A stretch of DNA of 64,000 bases, taken from the NCBI RefSeq assembly GCF_947507565.1, contig NC_089185.1, positions 620,001 through 684,000 on the forward strand, given 5' to 3'. The position numbers were made by a program, and so were the translations under genes. The DNA is from Oscarella lobularis (Eukaryota > Porifera > Homoscleromorpha > Homosclerophorida > Oscarellidae). The notes under the pieces were generated by a model. It was not told where the DNA came from. It saw nothing but the letters and a program-made list of their open reading frames with translations, and searched no databases. Below, piece by piece: positions 10,801 through 23,000 of this stretch. Each line of letters opens with the position of its first letter. The first letter of the stretch is position 1.

Positions 10801-13800
10801 CTCCCCGATAAGCGTACGCATTCGCTGCCGTCGCCGTGCTAACCGTGCCGTCGGCGAACAAAACGTGCGTCGAGCCGTCTTTCATTAACTTGACGACCGT
10901 TCCGTCTTTCGTCACGCATCGCGACAACTCGTTTTTCATCGCCGCCGCCCGCCTGCCCTCGCACGACTGAACAGCGCGCGTTCGAACGTCGTAGCTCATT
11001 CGCACGACGACGCGACCGCCGTCGAGATGCGAGTCCTCTCGCAGGCTCTCCAATTCGCCTTCGTGCGCGACGTCGTATTGCACGCCGAGTCCGTCCGGCA
11101 ACGAAACGAAGAGCTCTTGATACTTCGGTCGGAGTGCGTCGTCCAACGCCTGTCGCTTTTTCTCCTCTTCCGCCTCGCGACGTCGTTTTGCTTCTTCCTC
11201 CTGAAGTCGCTGCTGTTCAAGGAGAGCCTGTTCGGCCGCCGCTGCGTCCTTCTTCTTTCCGCCCGCTTTTACGCCGACTCGTTGCGACGGCACGTCGGCG
11301 ATTTCGCCGCTAGTTTTTTCCGCTTCCATTGCCGGTGCCGTCGTTTCTTTCTCTTTCGCCGACGACCGGCCACCGTTTCGGCCCAGTTTACTTACTGCTG
11401 CCGTCATACCGTCGTCAAACCGAACGACGAAGGAAGAAAATTTGCACGGCAATTTCGGTTTTCGCAGCTGACGAGGCAAAATCGAATCGTCAATAGAAAC
11501 ATTTTCGTCACCACCCCCGTCCTTCGTCTCTTCATCTACGTCGCCGCTTTCGTTGTCCTCGTCATCGTCATCGTCATCGTCGTCGTTGGGAATCCAATGA
11601 AGATTGACGGCACAACCGTCGTTCTCCACGCCGAAACAAGTCGCTTCCGTTCCGTCGACAAAACTCCACCGCTTCACGGTCACCACGCCGCCGTTCGCTG
11701 AAAAAATCTGCCGTACGCTACCGGTCGTTCGCAAAACGCGATCGCCGACATCGAACGCGAGAAAAAGTTTGGGAATCTGCGCCGTAATTGTCGCCGTCGC
11801 GTCTTCCTGTCGTTCGGACTGACTCGAAACGACGTCCCTCTTCGCCGCCGCCGACGACGACGATTTTCCTTTCTCCTTCTCCTTTCCCTTACGCGTCGAC
11901 GATCGAGAGGAGACGTTCGATCGCGCGACGCTCGGCGTTTTCTCTTTGTCTTTTCGCGACGACGCGCGACTCTGCTGTCGCGATTTCGCCAAGCCCGAGT
12001 CGGGCGGAGCCGTCTCCTGTTCGGCCGCCGCTTTCGCCGCCGCCGCCGCCTCTTCCTCTCGTTCCTTAGCCAATCGACGCGCCTGTTCTTTTGCCTCTTC
12101 GAGCGCCATGCTATTCGCTTCGTCGACGATGCCGCCGACACGGCTCGACACGTGTCGAAGGTAGTTACTAAAGCCGATGGGAGTGTGAACCGAATTGGTC
12201 CAGTCGAATCGATTTTCCGTTTCCGACTTCGACGCGTTGTGAAACGTCAAGAGCAAAGAATCGGTCGCCTTGTGATAATGCGCGTCGCAGTAGAGACGAC
12301 GAGCGTGAGTGTGACTTAGGACTTGGAGCAGTGTGCTCGGCTCGAGATGCTCTTCGACGCACCAATCGTCTAAGTTGAGCGACTGGAGTGCATTCAGGGT
12401 TGTGCCGTCGAAATTTTCCTTTACATTCGTTGGAACGGCGTAAGGATCGTCCCATATTATTTCGTTTGTTCTTGAGCCAAAAAGAGGCTTTGGCGGCTTT
12501 CCGTTCGACTGCAGGTTCATCGTCTCAAAAGTGAATTGTTTTAGAGATCGGTCAAGGTGAATTGGGTCGACTCCTGCTTCCGAGAGAATATGCTGGACTT
12601 CGTGTTTTCGGGCTTTGCAAGCGGACGAATCGATTTCGTCCCTGCCGGCTGGAGAGGAATCGAAAAGAGAAAAGTTGCGAAAGTGATAATAGGGAAGCAA
12701 TTGAATCATGCGAGATTCAGCCATGACGGGATCGAAGCCGTCGACCGAACGCAAATGATAAACGCGAGAGAACGATTCGTCGCCTTGTCGCAGAACTGTC
12801 GGACCGCTTGCCGCTTTCGAGGCGGACAACTTGTCAGTTTCACTGAGAAGCATCTAGAAGAGAAATAAACAAGGCTCAAAACGGGGCATTTCTTCACGCA
12901 GAGCTCTTACCTTCTTGTCGTCAGTTGATAAGGACAATTTCACAATGAATTTGTCTAAAATCGATTTCGTTGACGTCTCGTCTTCCATGGAATTGAGCGC
13001 TTTCATTGAGCCTCCTTCGTCGACATTGGCAACGACCTGTAGAATAAAATAAAATAAAATCCATCTATCGATCAATCAACGGCACAGACGGAGATAGGAA
13101 AAACAAGTACCTGTTCTAACATGCAGTGCATCATTAGAGGAACGCTGCAGCTTTCGCATGGAACGCTATCCATAAGCCAATTGTAGAGACGAAGGTCTGC
13201 GTCGCTCGTCGCGTCAGTCTGATCTATGAAAAAATGCAATTGTTCTAGAAATTGCGCTTTGGTGATATAGTTTTTTACCTGCGTTGTCCGCTGGATGTGG
13301 CACGGGAACGATCTGCAGAGATTGTAAGTACAATTGAAACTGCTTTCTCTTCTCGATCAACTCGTAGAGCAATTCAGCCAGCTGGCCAAAGAAAAGCTGC
13401 GAATAATCAACCTAATTGTGATTTAATAAAGACGTTGAATTAGGTGAGCGTAACTTTCACTCACTCGCTGTTCAGGTGCTTCGGGCACGAGATCAATAGG
13501 AGGTTTGATTTGCAATAGAGCCATATCCCGCAGCGAGCGACCAGTCGGTGATTTGAGAACACGGTCCAAATCGGTCCAAAAACTTTTCAGACTTTTAGCC
13601 TGCTGAGCCAAACCTTGTAGAAATAAAATTAGGAAAAAGAATGTAACGGCTTCTTGTATATTAGAATGCCTTCTCTTTCGTTTTCCTCTTCGACAGCCAA
13701 CTCCGGCGTGAGGGACTCCTCCAGACTTCGATCCTCTCTATCCGCCACTTTGGTCACGCAGTCAACGGAAACTCCAATTTCAGCGCACTGCAGTAGAACG

Positions 13801-14703
13801 GCGGTCGAGCTAAATCCGTGCACGACTGCATACATATCGGGCCCATCGTCTGGTTCATCATCTACGCGAGAATAAAAAAACGTCTCTCTCTTCTCCCTCC
13901 TACCGTACCCAGCGATTTGACGAGATCGTCTTCTTCTCCCCGTTTCTTCATTTTCGTTTCGGGTTTTGCAGGAAACGGAGCATCGGACTCCTTTGCAATG
14001 TCGCCACCCTTCTTGGGAGATCCTTTTCCGCCCTTTCCGCTTTTCGCTCCTTTTCGACTCTCTCCCCCCCGACCGCCTTTCGTAGTCGCCGCTGCCGTCG
14101 CATCGGACGACTAAAATTCGAAATTCAAAATTTAAAAAATCTGAAATGCTCCGCCTTTCGTGAACCTTAGGATCTTTTTTCGTCAAATATTCGCGTTTTT
14201 TCTTTAGTAAATAATACTTCAAGAGTCGAGCCTCTAATGACGCCGTCACTCCCGCCGATCCGTTGAGCGCCTGTCTCACGTGCTCGCACACTTCGGAGAA
14301 CGGCGTCGCCGTCTTTTCGCTTCCTTTCGCGCCCTTCTTGCCTCCGCCGGCCGTTGCCTTGCCTTCGTCTTGAGCCTAACCCCCCGATTACAGTACCTCA
14401 AATGTGCGTTCGGTCCCACGGGATAAGATTTCAACCATGGCGACGAGTTCGTCTCGCGATACGGCGATAAAGCGCCTTCGCAGCCGCGTGGCAATGCATT
14501 CGGCTACGAGAGCGATGTGGCTGCTCTTCGCCGGGCTTTCGGGAACAAGAAATTCGACGGAGAGCTTGAACGAATCCTAGAGATTGTCTAAATCGGTGCG
14601 CGAGTGCGTCTTTTGGCATTTCGGTTACGTCGGAAAGAGGTTCGGCTATCAGAGCGGCGTCCCATCTCGAAGAAGAAGCCGATGTACTTTTACTACGCTT
14701 CAT
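7805..14703 (-). CDS. SPAG17: SPAG17 / PF6 central-apparatus protein of motile cilia
   Basis: SPAG17 (Chlamydomonas PF6) is a large scaffold of the C1a projection of the axonemal central pair and controls ciliary beating. The ATG is at 14703; a short first exon is followed by the conserved DDEPDDGPDMYAVVHGF block (near 13.86 kb) and segments at 13.6-12.85 kb. One exon of more than 3.5 kb (12853 to about 8824) carries the DDWCVEEHLEPSTLLQVL and FDGTTLNALQSLNLD regions, coiled-coil EEAKRRREAEEEKKRQ, an acidic D/E run and several repeated V(V/T)V-DGT motifs. The C-terminal part (8.5-7.86 kb) has the ASH/MSP-like region of SPAG17 and ends at TAG 7805-7807. Two in-frame introns of 48 and 54 bases (8776-8823, 8525-8578) contain no stop and could be read through. 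Expected location is the flagellum of choanocytes, larval cells or sperm. Confidence 0.92.
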
Positions 14704-14823
14704 TTTCCAACTGTGCTGTCGTTACTCTGGTCGTTGCTATGCAGCAGCTCTAACGCGCGCAATTGCAACAACACAAACACGACGTCATTCAAAATCGTCT
14801 AAACAAAAATTCAATTTTCAATT

Positions 14824-17800
14824 TCAGTTATACATACCTTGCAACGAGTCTAATCTTCTAAATCCTGGTCGACCAGACGTCTTGCTAATTTCGTCTTTCG
14901 CGGCATCCTTCAAGTCATCCATCGTTATAAAACGCTCTTCCTCAGGTCGAAGAGCAGCAATAGACGCGGACTTGAATATGGCCGATTTGATGTCGCCGCC
15001 AGCCATTTCGAACTCGGCAAGACGTTTATAGTTGATGTCGTCGGCAAGTGGAGCTTGAGAAGGGATAAGGAGCTAAGGAACATGAAGATAAAAGGTAATC
15101 AACTCATACAAACGGAATTCTTACCTTCCACATTTTGGCTCTGAGTGCCTCTGATGGCGTATCAAAGTGAAGAATGAATTTGAGACGTCGGAAAAATGCT
15201 TTATCAATGTTATCAATGAGATTAGTAGTCAAGATGACGATCCCCGAGTATCTTTCTACGTGATACAGTAGAACGCTCACGTCAACATTGGCATAGCGAT
15301 CAGAAGCCGACCTAAAAGTATAATCAGTGCACACATTTTTTCCACTGTCAAACCCGACGCACGTCATTGATGTTCTTGAACCAAATAGGCCTTCAGCGTC
15401 GTCAAAAACCAGAATAGCGTCCGTATTTCTGCCGTCTTCGAATATAGCGTCGATGTTTTTTGTGCTCTCGCCGACCCACTTGCTCAGTAGTTCGCCACAA
15501 TTGATCACCTAACGAAAAATCACAAAAACAGAAAAGAAATATATATAATCTAGCACCTTTAGCGGTCTTCCCACTTCGTAACCAATTGCTTCCGCAGCAA
15601 GAGACTTCCCCGTCCCAGGGGGTCCGTGAAAAAGAGCGGTAATGCCCTAAAAAAGGTTTCGAAAAATCGCTTCAAATCTCTCGTCCTTACGTGACTCATT
15701 CTCTTTCCAAATCCCCACTGGCCAAACATGATAGATCGAGCCTTCTCAAACGAGACTATTTCGCGTAACGACTTCGTCAAATCGTCGCTGACAATCACTT
15801 CGTCCAACCCAGACACTGGAACAACACGCCGATCAAAATCCTTAGAAAAAAAATCTAGTGCGTTGTAATAACCAAGGCAGTCGCACGCTTACTTTGATTC
15901 TCAGATGTCCCCTCAATTGCAAGTTGGCTCCGCGCAGCAAATCGCTCTGATTCACAACGGGATGGCCGCCGTCTCGCGAGACGGCGATCGCCAGCGCCGA
16001 CAGCACGGCATTCTTAATGAATCCGCCCGTCAATTCATATCGAAGAGCGAGTTCATCCTAAATATAAAAAGACACTATAAAATGCTTATGTTACTTTTTT
16101 CTCTTTCGCATACCGTATTGACGTCATCTGCGAGTGGCATCGCTTCGGGAATATGAGAATCCCATATCGATTTCCTCAGCAAATGATCCGGCTTTCGGAA
16201 TTCAACTGTCAACATAATTCGCCGATGCATAGCCTCGTCCATGTCATAAGGCCGATTCGTTGCCATAATGATCAAACCGTCATGCCTTGAAAAACAAAAG
16301 ATATCCACGAATAGCATTCGTTTTTTGTTGTATTGCCTGCCTTTCGAATTCTGTCAGCAACGTGTTGATGTTATAACGGCCGTGATCACGAGTTTCAAAT
16401 ATGGCTTCACATTCGTCGAAGAAAAGAATCGCGTCGTTGATTTTCGCTTCGCGAAAGACGAACTTGAAATTCTCGTCCGCCGTCATATTCCCCAAACTGG
16501 GAAAATTAATCAGCAAAACCTAAAAAAGCACGTGCTTGTTGGCAGTTGTTATTTCAAGAGTCTATTAGAATTGCCTTCTTTTTTATTTTGTTAGCCAATG
16601 CATTGGCCATCATCGTCTTTCCCGTTCCGGGTGGCCCGTAGAAGAGGATAACGACTCCCGATCCGTATGTTATCGAGTCGTCGAGTCCCATCCTTTTCTT
16701 GCACGTTTTGTACGCTTCAAAGTTGCTTACTGTTTTCAACAAAAGATCTTTCTGATCTTTGCTGAGAATCACCTGAGAAAAGAATCTATTACGACAGATT
16801 TCAGTTAAATAATTATAGAGAACCGAGTCGAAGTTTGTCTTGGGAAAGTAAAGATGCGATCCCTCAATAATTTCGGAAAATTCGGTGTCCAGACCAACGC
16901 AAAAGTCCAACATTCTCCTATCTATTTCAACCTAAAAGATGAATTTTTTATTTTGTCTTTTACGACTATTAGGATTGAACGAACTTTTGCCAGTGCCGGA
17001 TCTCCCGCCAATCCGGACGTGTGAACGATGATCATGCCTTCGCGAATCATCGGCGCCGATTTGTAGAAGTGCATACGACGGCTTATCTGAGACGCCAAGT
17101 CGGAGCAGAACAAGCGAATCAGCTCGCCCACGGTGAATCCGCTGCTTCCAGTCAAGCCCATTCCACCGTCCATGTACACTAGAATCTAACACGAAAATTC
17201 TTTCTTTTTCTCTCCTCTTCCCTTTTTCACACCCTCCACCTTGTTTGGCTGAATAGCGCTTCCAATCAGAGTTAATAGAACGCTTTTTTCAAAAGAACTC
17301 AAACGTCGCGACGAGGCCATTCGTTCGAGCCGAGGCATCCACGCGCCCGCTTGCTTGGTTAACTAAACGAGCAGACCCTTAATTAATCAACGATTGAATG
17401 TATACAAAAACTCTACGCAGGGAGATTTAATTTTGATTAAACAAAACGCCTATTGACGCGGCGTCTCAAAGTGCCTTACCGTAAGCTTTCGTGCACATTC
17501 TTTCTCTAGGACTTTTAATTTAGATTCAGCTTCTCTCTAGGATAGCAAAGAAGATTTTATGGGCTACACGTGTACCTTGATATAGAGGCAGTTTTTACCT
17601 TTTGTCGCACCGTTCTAGTGTCCTGAACGTCGTTGCCGTATTGGGCCTAAAAAACGAGAGAGCAAGGCTGCAAAGAAACTCTCATTGACGCTAAGCGACT
17701 ACATGGGCTTTCAATGACACTGCTGCACAGGCGGAACGGACATAGGCGGAACTGACACGGGGGGAGGACATAACGACAAGATCTTACATCCATCTCAAGT

Positions 17801-19102
17801 CGCGAATCCATCTGCTTTACTTTGAGTCTCTGCGACAAGCACTATAACGAAACAAAGCGTAACCTAATTTTAATTCATAAACTCCAATTTCGGCTATACG
17901 CACCTGAATATGATGTTCCAAGTATTCCAAATCGTTTTTGTAGGGCTTCAGACTCTCTCCGCTCGTCTCTTCCTATGATAGTTGACAAGGAACGATCGAT
18001 GAGGGCAATTTAATCATACAGCGTCATCGGCGACAGCAGCAGCTTCCACGCTCATCTGCTCTTCCAATTCCTTCTCTTTCAATCTCTCGATCTCCAATAG
18101 AGCATCGAGATCGAGATCAGCATCCTTTTCATTCGCCTTGACATCACCTAAAAAAGACAAAACCAAGTGAATTTTTAATTAAATTAGATTGGCCAGTGAG
18201 ACGAACCATCATCTGGAACTCCATCTATGGGCACTCCATCGGCCTGAGACGCGACACCGGGACCCTGACTGCTCCTATATCGCTCTCCGCCGGGCTCCTC
18301 AGCAACGACGTCGGCCAAGCACGTCTGCTCCAAACGCAAAAACTCAGCATTCAATAACCGGCATCCAATTATCGCCTTGACAACGATCTCCTCGCACGTG
18401 AGCACGGAATGCAAAATGTAACTGTGCTGCACTTCGGAAAAGAGACCGTGTTTCATGTGCTCGCGCTCGGACGACAAGAATTCCAACAGCGTCGACAGAC
18501 TGATGTCGCACGCTTTGCACACATTCAGCGGATCGTTCAGCAGATATCTCGAGTAGTCCTGCGCGAAGCGACTCGATTGTACGCTATACTTGCTCACTGA
18601 CGTCATGACGGAGTAGATGAGCACGCGCTCTTCCGCGTCGGTGAATTTGTACTTTCGCGCCAGTCGAATGACGCGCGGTAGGCCGATTTCGCCGAGTTTC
18701 GCTTCGGTCGTCGCGATTTTGCGTTCGAGGATCGATTGGGCGCGATCGCGAATCTTTTCGAAAAAGGACGCAAGGTGTCGTGGTGCCTTTGGAGGCGTGA
18801 CGTACGTGGTGTACACTTACTTGCTCCAAGGCGTCGATGAGTTTCCCGTGCTTGTTGACGTCCAATTTGAATCCTTCCTTTTTCGGCTCCACGAGAACAC
18901 TCTGCAGTCTCGTTTTCGCTGCGTTGACGTGAAATTTCGTCCAGTTGACAGCTTCCGCGAGGTCGATGAACGCTTCGTGGATGTTCGCGTCTTGAAACGG
19001 CTCGTCCGGCGACGAATCAAGAAGTCGGACGACTCGATCGCTGACGATGGACAGCACTTCAGGACACAATTCCTGGAGCGACTGCAAGAACTCGGCAGCC
19101 AT
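14824..19102 (-). CDS. Tandem AAA+ ATPase with winged-helix-like linker
   Basis: At least 14 exons join in phase into a protein of about 1,000-1,100 aa. Exon 1 (19102-18821) and exon 2 (18786-18207) are helical and not recognised. Exons 3-7 are short and coiled-coil-like. Exon 8 (17362-17240) has RLSSFEKSVLLTLIG and exon 9 FTVGELIRLF, which resemble the winged-helix region in front of a bacterial class of two-AAA ATPases. AAA domain 1: Walker A YGPPGTGKT, Walker B ILFFDECEA, sensor 1 MATNRP, Arg finger MHRRI. AAA domain 2: Walker A HGPPGTGKS, Walker B ILVFDDAEG (the usual Glu is Asp), SDRYANVDVSVLL, sensor 1 LTTNL, FFRRL. Introns 16520-16574 and 16286-16340 have GC donors. The family's role is unknown to me; a protein-remodelling motor is inference. 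It ends 120 bp before the SPAG17 ATG. Confidence 0.85.
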
Positions 19103-19169
19103 CGTTCTACGAGTGCACTGCACGCCCCCGAGCACCACGCGGCTTTTACCGCACGTTAGACTCCCAAAC
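19103..19169. promoter_or_regulatory. 67-bp bidirectional promoter, AAA ATPase / SAP18
   Basis: Only 67 bp separate the two divergent ATG codons (19102 on -, 19170 on +). Both transcripts must therefore start within or next to this interval. No TATA box is seen; the interval is GC-rich. Confidence 0.7.
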
Positions 19170-19930
19170 ATGGCAGATCGACGAACAGATCGAGATCGAG
19201 ATCGAGATCGAGATCGAGATCGCGATCGGCGTCGTCGTCGTTCGACGTCGAGATCTCGCGAACGACGAGATGGGCGCGGAGATCGCGATCGGGATCGGGA
19301 CCGCGAGAGAGATCGTCATCCGGAACGAAGACGCTCGAAATCGCCGCCGACACCAGCTAAACGAGAACACATGGCGTCGGAACGAACGGCTCAGGTCGTC
19401 ATAGACAAGCCGAAAGAGCCGTTGCGAGTCGATCGCGAAAAGACGTGCCCCTTTCTCCTGAGAGTCTTTCCTTGTCAAGGTCGACATCACAGGTGAGAAA
19501 AGAGACGTTGACTTGCACGGGATAACAGCACGTCGTCTTGCGTAGAAGTGAAGAGTTCAACAAGACTAGTTATCCGCCTGACGAATTGCAAATTTATACA
19601 TGGTAGTATAACGAATTAATTTATAAATACCACCTTTTAAATTTAATTATGTGGGGGACCAGGCTCGATGCCACTTTGCACGAACTGATGAGTTTGATCA
19701 AGGAGGTGAAGCCGGAGTCGAGACGTCGAGGAATTGCCTTCTCCTTTGCCACCGTTTTTCCGGATCAGAGGCGAGGCGGTTTTCGCATCAAGGACATAGG
19801 AATGACGCGAGCCAGTCGAAAGGGACCAGATGATGATACTCCTATTGGATCAGTTGGCTTCCAGATTGGGGATCTCATTGACGTAGCAATCGATGCCAGG
19901 CCTCGTATGCCGATGGGAAGACGGTTCTAG
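19170..19930 (+). CDS. SAP18: SAP18 with long RD/RS-rich N-terminal extension
   Basis: Three exons (19170-19492, 19546-19602, 19663-19930) join in phase to 215 aa. SAP18 is a ubiquitin-fold subunit of the Sin3-HDAC corepressor and of the ASAP/PSAP splicing complex with RNPS1 and Acinus or Pinin. The core runs from about residue 88: VDREKTCPFLLRVF, GRHHR, ELQIYTWLDATLHEL and FQIGDLIDVAI all match animal SAP18. Human SAP18 (153 aa) begins about 15 residues before this core, whereas here about 70 residues of alternating Arg-Asp, then RS/RSRE and RRRSKSPPTP, precede it. At DNA level the RD tract is a GAGATC hexamer repeat (19189-19229). The extension resembles the RS/RD tails of splicing factors, so this protein may itself carry the RS domain that RNPS1 supplies elsewhere (inference). 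Confidence 0.95.
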
Positions 19931-20033
19931 AGAAAACAGAAGGCGAATTCTGAGACGCGCTGGTCAATACCATTTTTTTGACTCTGTGTTGTAACGTTAC
20001 GCATGATTTGTCGTCCCTTGATGTATTATTATT

Positions 20034-20039
20034 ATTAAA
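20034..20039 (+). terminator. Poly(A) signal ATTAAA of SAP18, overlapping UTP20 stop
   Basis: ATTAAA lies 104 bp after the SAP18 stop and overlaps the convergent UTP20 stop codon (20035-20037). If it is used, the SAP18 3' end runs into UTP20 coding sequence. The two convergent genes have almost no spacer. Confidence 0.35.
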
Positions 20040-23000
20040 GACGTTTCTTCCATTTGGCTGGGTGTTTGATGAGTTGCGCCTTTCTCTTTCGGCTAACCTG
20101 CTTCGCTAGGTTTTTCTTTATTTTTTGACGTGCTCGCTTTTCGGGATTAGCAACCGCCTAAAAATAGTAGAACGTTTTTCGTTGAAGGCTCCTTTGGCAG
20201 CTTTCTTACGTCGAGGGCTTTCTCCCTTTTTCTGCTTATTCGTCGCTCCGTTATTTCCTGCTGCGCACTGGCGATCGCCTTTGAGAAGGCTTCCCTACCA
20301 ACTAAATCCTTCAAGACATCACACACTTCCTGTGACAGAATCTTCAGCTGCTCGTGCTCTACCACGGAAGATTGGACGCGAAGACTAACTGACTAAGTTT
20401 ATAGACATGCCTTTGGTTGGAGTCTTATCACTGAGCTCTCTGACAACCGGCTTTAGGAGACTTGCTAAAAACCGAGTCGACGTTTCACTGCCCAGCTTTA
20501 TCGCCAGTGCTCCTACCCATTTCAAGACAAAAGTACGCTGCACATAAGAAATGAGCTACTGTATCTTTTCTAGTTAGCCAGCAACCAAAGCGTGCCTACC
20601 TTTGAGGTTTGATTCGGCGCATGTCCTGCCTCTTTTCGGGCGACTTTCGACATCTGATCTATGAGATCTTCCAGGTTTCGTATTCCTGGTCCTTCCCTCG
20701 CTATTGCCGCCTCGCTCTCTGTCCTGAGCATCAGTTCAGCGAGAAACAGCAAATTCCTCACAATCTAATCACTAGAATTAGAGCATACGAGGCCAAAAAC
20801 GTAGATGAGCTAACCTGATCCCCGTGATCTTCAGCCAAATGCTTTGAACCCAACTGTCGACAAAAGACAAAGGTCAAAAAAGAAACCTATCAGAGGAAAC
20901 AGAACTTTTTGCCACAAAAGACGTACGAATGCTCTTGCTCAACCTTATTGAAAACGTCTTTTTGTATATAATCTAAATCGTCGCCAGAATGCGACATTAT
21001 CTCGTCAATTTTCCACGCAGAAAACAGAAGACCAAATAGGCGACAACTCGCCAATTGAATCCACGAGTGAGAGTGATCCAAAAAGTTCTCCACACAATCT
21101 AGTCACACCCCAAAAGTCCGTGCAATTAGAAAATCATAGAAAAACGATCACACGCACCCCAGACGACGTCTAAATCGCTTTGAAATAATTTGTTGCGCAT
21201 TAGTCGACACTCCTTAAACGCTTTTCCTAACGTCGTTAGGACGGAGAAAACCAAGTGATCTAAGTTGGAAAGGTCGCGTTGCACTAGTTCCTCGTCTTCC
21301 TCGTCGTCGTCGTCGTCGTCCTCCTTCCCTTTATCCTACAAATTTCCCCTTAGCTACACGTCGCCGGTGAGCGTTTCGTCCCCTGTCGCTTTTACCTCGG
21401 CCTCTTCGAGGACTTGACGTACTATGGGCAAAAACGTGCCCAGTCTTCTTTCAAACGCTCGCTTTTCCGTCTCGACAAATAGGCCGCATGTCTGAAAGCC
21501 CAATCGACGGTGAAGCAACTAAAAAATGATGAAAAGTGCAGAGCAATTGCCGTCCCGTTTCTTTCCCCAACCTCTTCGTCGTTTTCCATCCACGTCGTGA
21601 CAATTTCAAACAATTCGTCTCGTTTCTGCACTTCTATCTAAAATTATCACAAAGCATTGAAAGATTTTCTGAGGACATAGGATTGCAGCAACCTTGTTTA
21701 GAAGGGCTTTTATCGTGCCATTGACTAACTGCTTACAGTGCGACGACTTGTCGTTGATGAGCCGAGAAGCAAGAGGAACGAAGAAATAGCCGGCTTCCTG
21801 ATGAAGATCACTCTGAAACAAAGCAATATGAGCTCTCAGAACAAAGTTTGCACAACGCACCTGTGGCAATTTATCAAACAAAACAAAGAGAAGTTCTAGC
21901 GCTGACTCTCTTCCGGCCTCCTCCTCATAACTATTGGAGAAAAAAAATTAGACAACGTGCTACGGTAAAAACTTATTACGTATTTACTCAAGATTTCGAA
22001 TTAAGAAGTCAAAATGATTTCGTCGTTTTTTCCCCAGTTCATAATCGAGTAAGTATTGCAAAATGCACTGCGCACAGGATTAATTAAAGACGTCCCGTCC
22101 CCCCTTCCCTCCCCGACTTGCCTGTCGGCAGCTGAGTCGAACAGACGGCGAGTCGCTGCGCACAGACAATTCTTCCACTTTGCCCATCACGTCGCGCAGC
22201 ATGGGAACGAAAAAGCGGCGAGACAAAACCGTCTTCACAGACACAAAGTTGTCGTCAGAAGCCCCCACACTCGATTTCGTACCTTGAGCAAAGGAAATGC
22301 CGTGCTGCGACGATGAAAATCGTAAATGTCTTCTTCTATGAAAGCGAGCAAGACTTCCAAGTTCTGATCTGTCACTTTGTGCTGTTGACATTCGCGAATC
22401 ATCACAGTCATTGTCTAGAGAACAAAGGCACGGACTCGAGCTGCCTCTCAAACGACTTTGACATTGTCACCTTGAAACAAGCTTGGACCAACTCCTGATT
22501 TCTGTCCGCTGTCGCCGCTCCAGCTCTCGCGTACCGGCGCAACAGAGTGAATATGTGCCGGCTGATTTTTCCCACGATGGTGGAATCCAACTGGGACAAC
22601 GGTCGCGAAACCATGAAAGACAAGCATTTGATTACAAGGGTTAGCACCTGGAAAAGAAAATTGTCTACTCTCGCCATTTAATTAACAAAATCATCTTACT
22701 TTGTTATGCTTTGACTGCAGTAGAGAGACGAGAAGAGGAACGAACGAGTCTAAAAGGTTTAATTGCTCCCCATCGGCTAGATCGAACTTCTGCTTTTTGA
22801 CTCCAATAAACAGAAGCTAATCAGACAACAAATAATATTTCGAAACGTCCCGTTGAAATTATTACGTGAAGAGCAAATTCCACTAGAACGTGAGCAGACG
22901 CTTGGGCCGTTCCTTCCAGCTTTCTCTCTCCACTCTTTCCCGGTACAGCATCTAACAGCTGATTGCTGTACATTTCCGGCCGACGCGGACGACTCGGAGT

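Noticed and set aside
10034..12164. Many long open frames on the + strand opposite the SPAG17 large exon
   Set aside because: They are Arg/Ser-rich shadows of the GC-rich coding strand, with no domain marks.
14824..19102. Bacterial contamination as the source of the tandem AAA ATPase
   Set aside because: The gene has at least 14 exons with eukaryotic splice sites and shares a 67-bp promoter region with SAP18.
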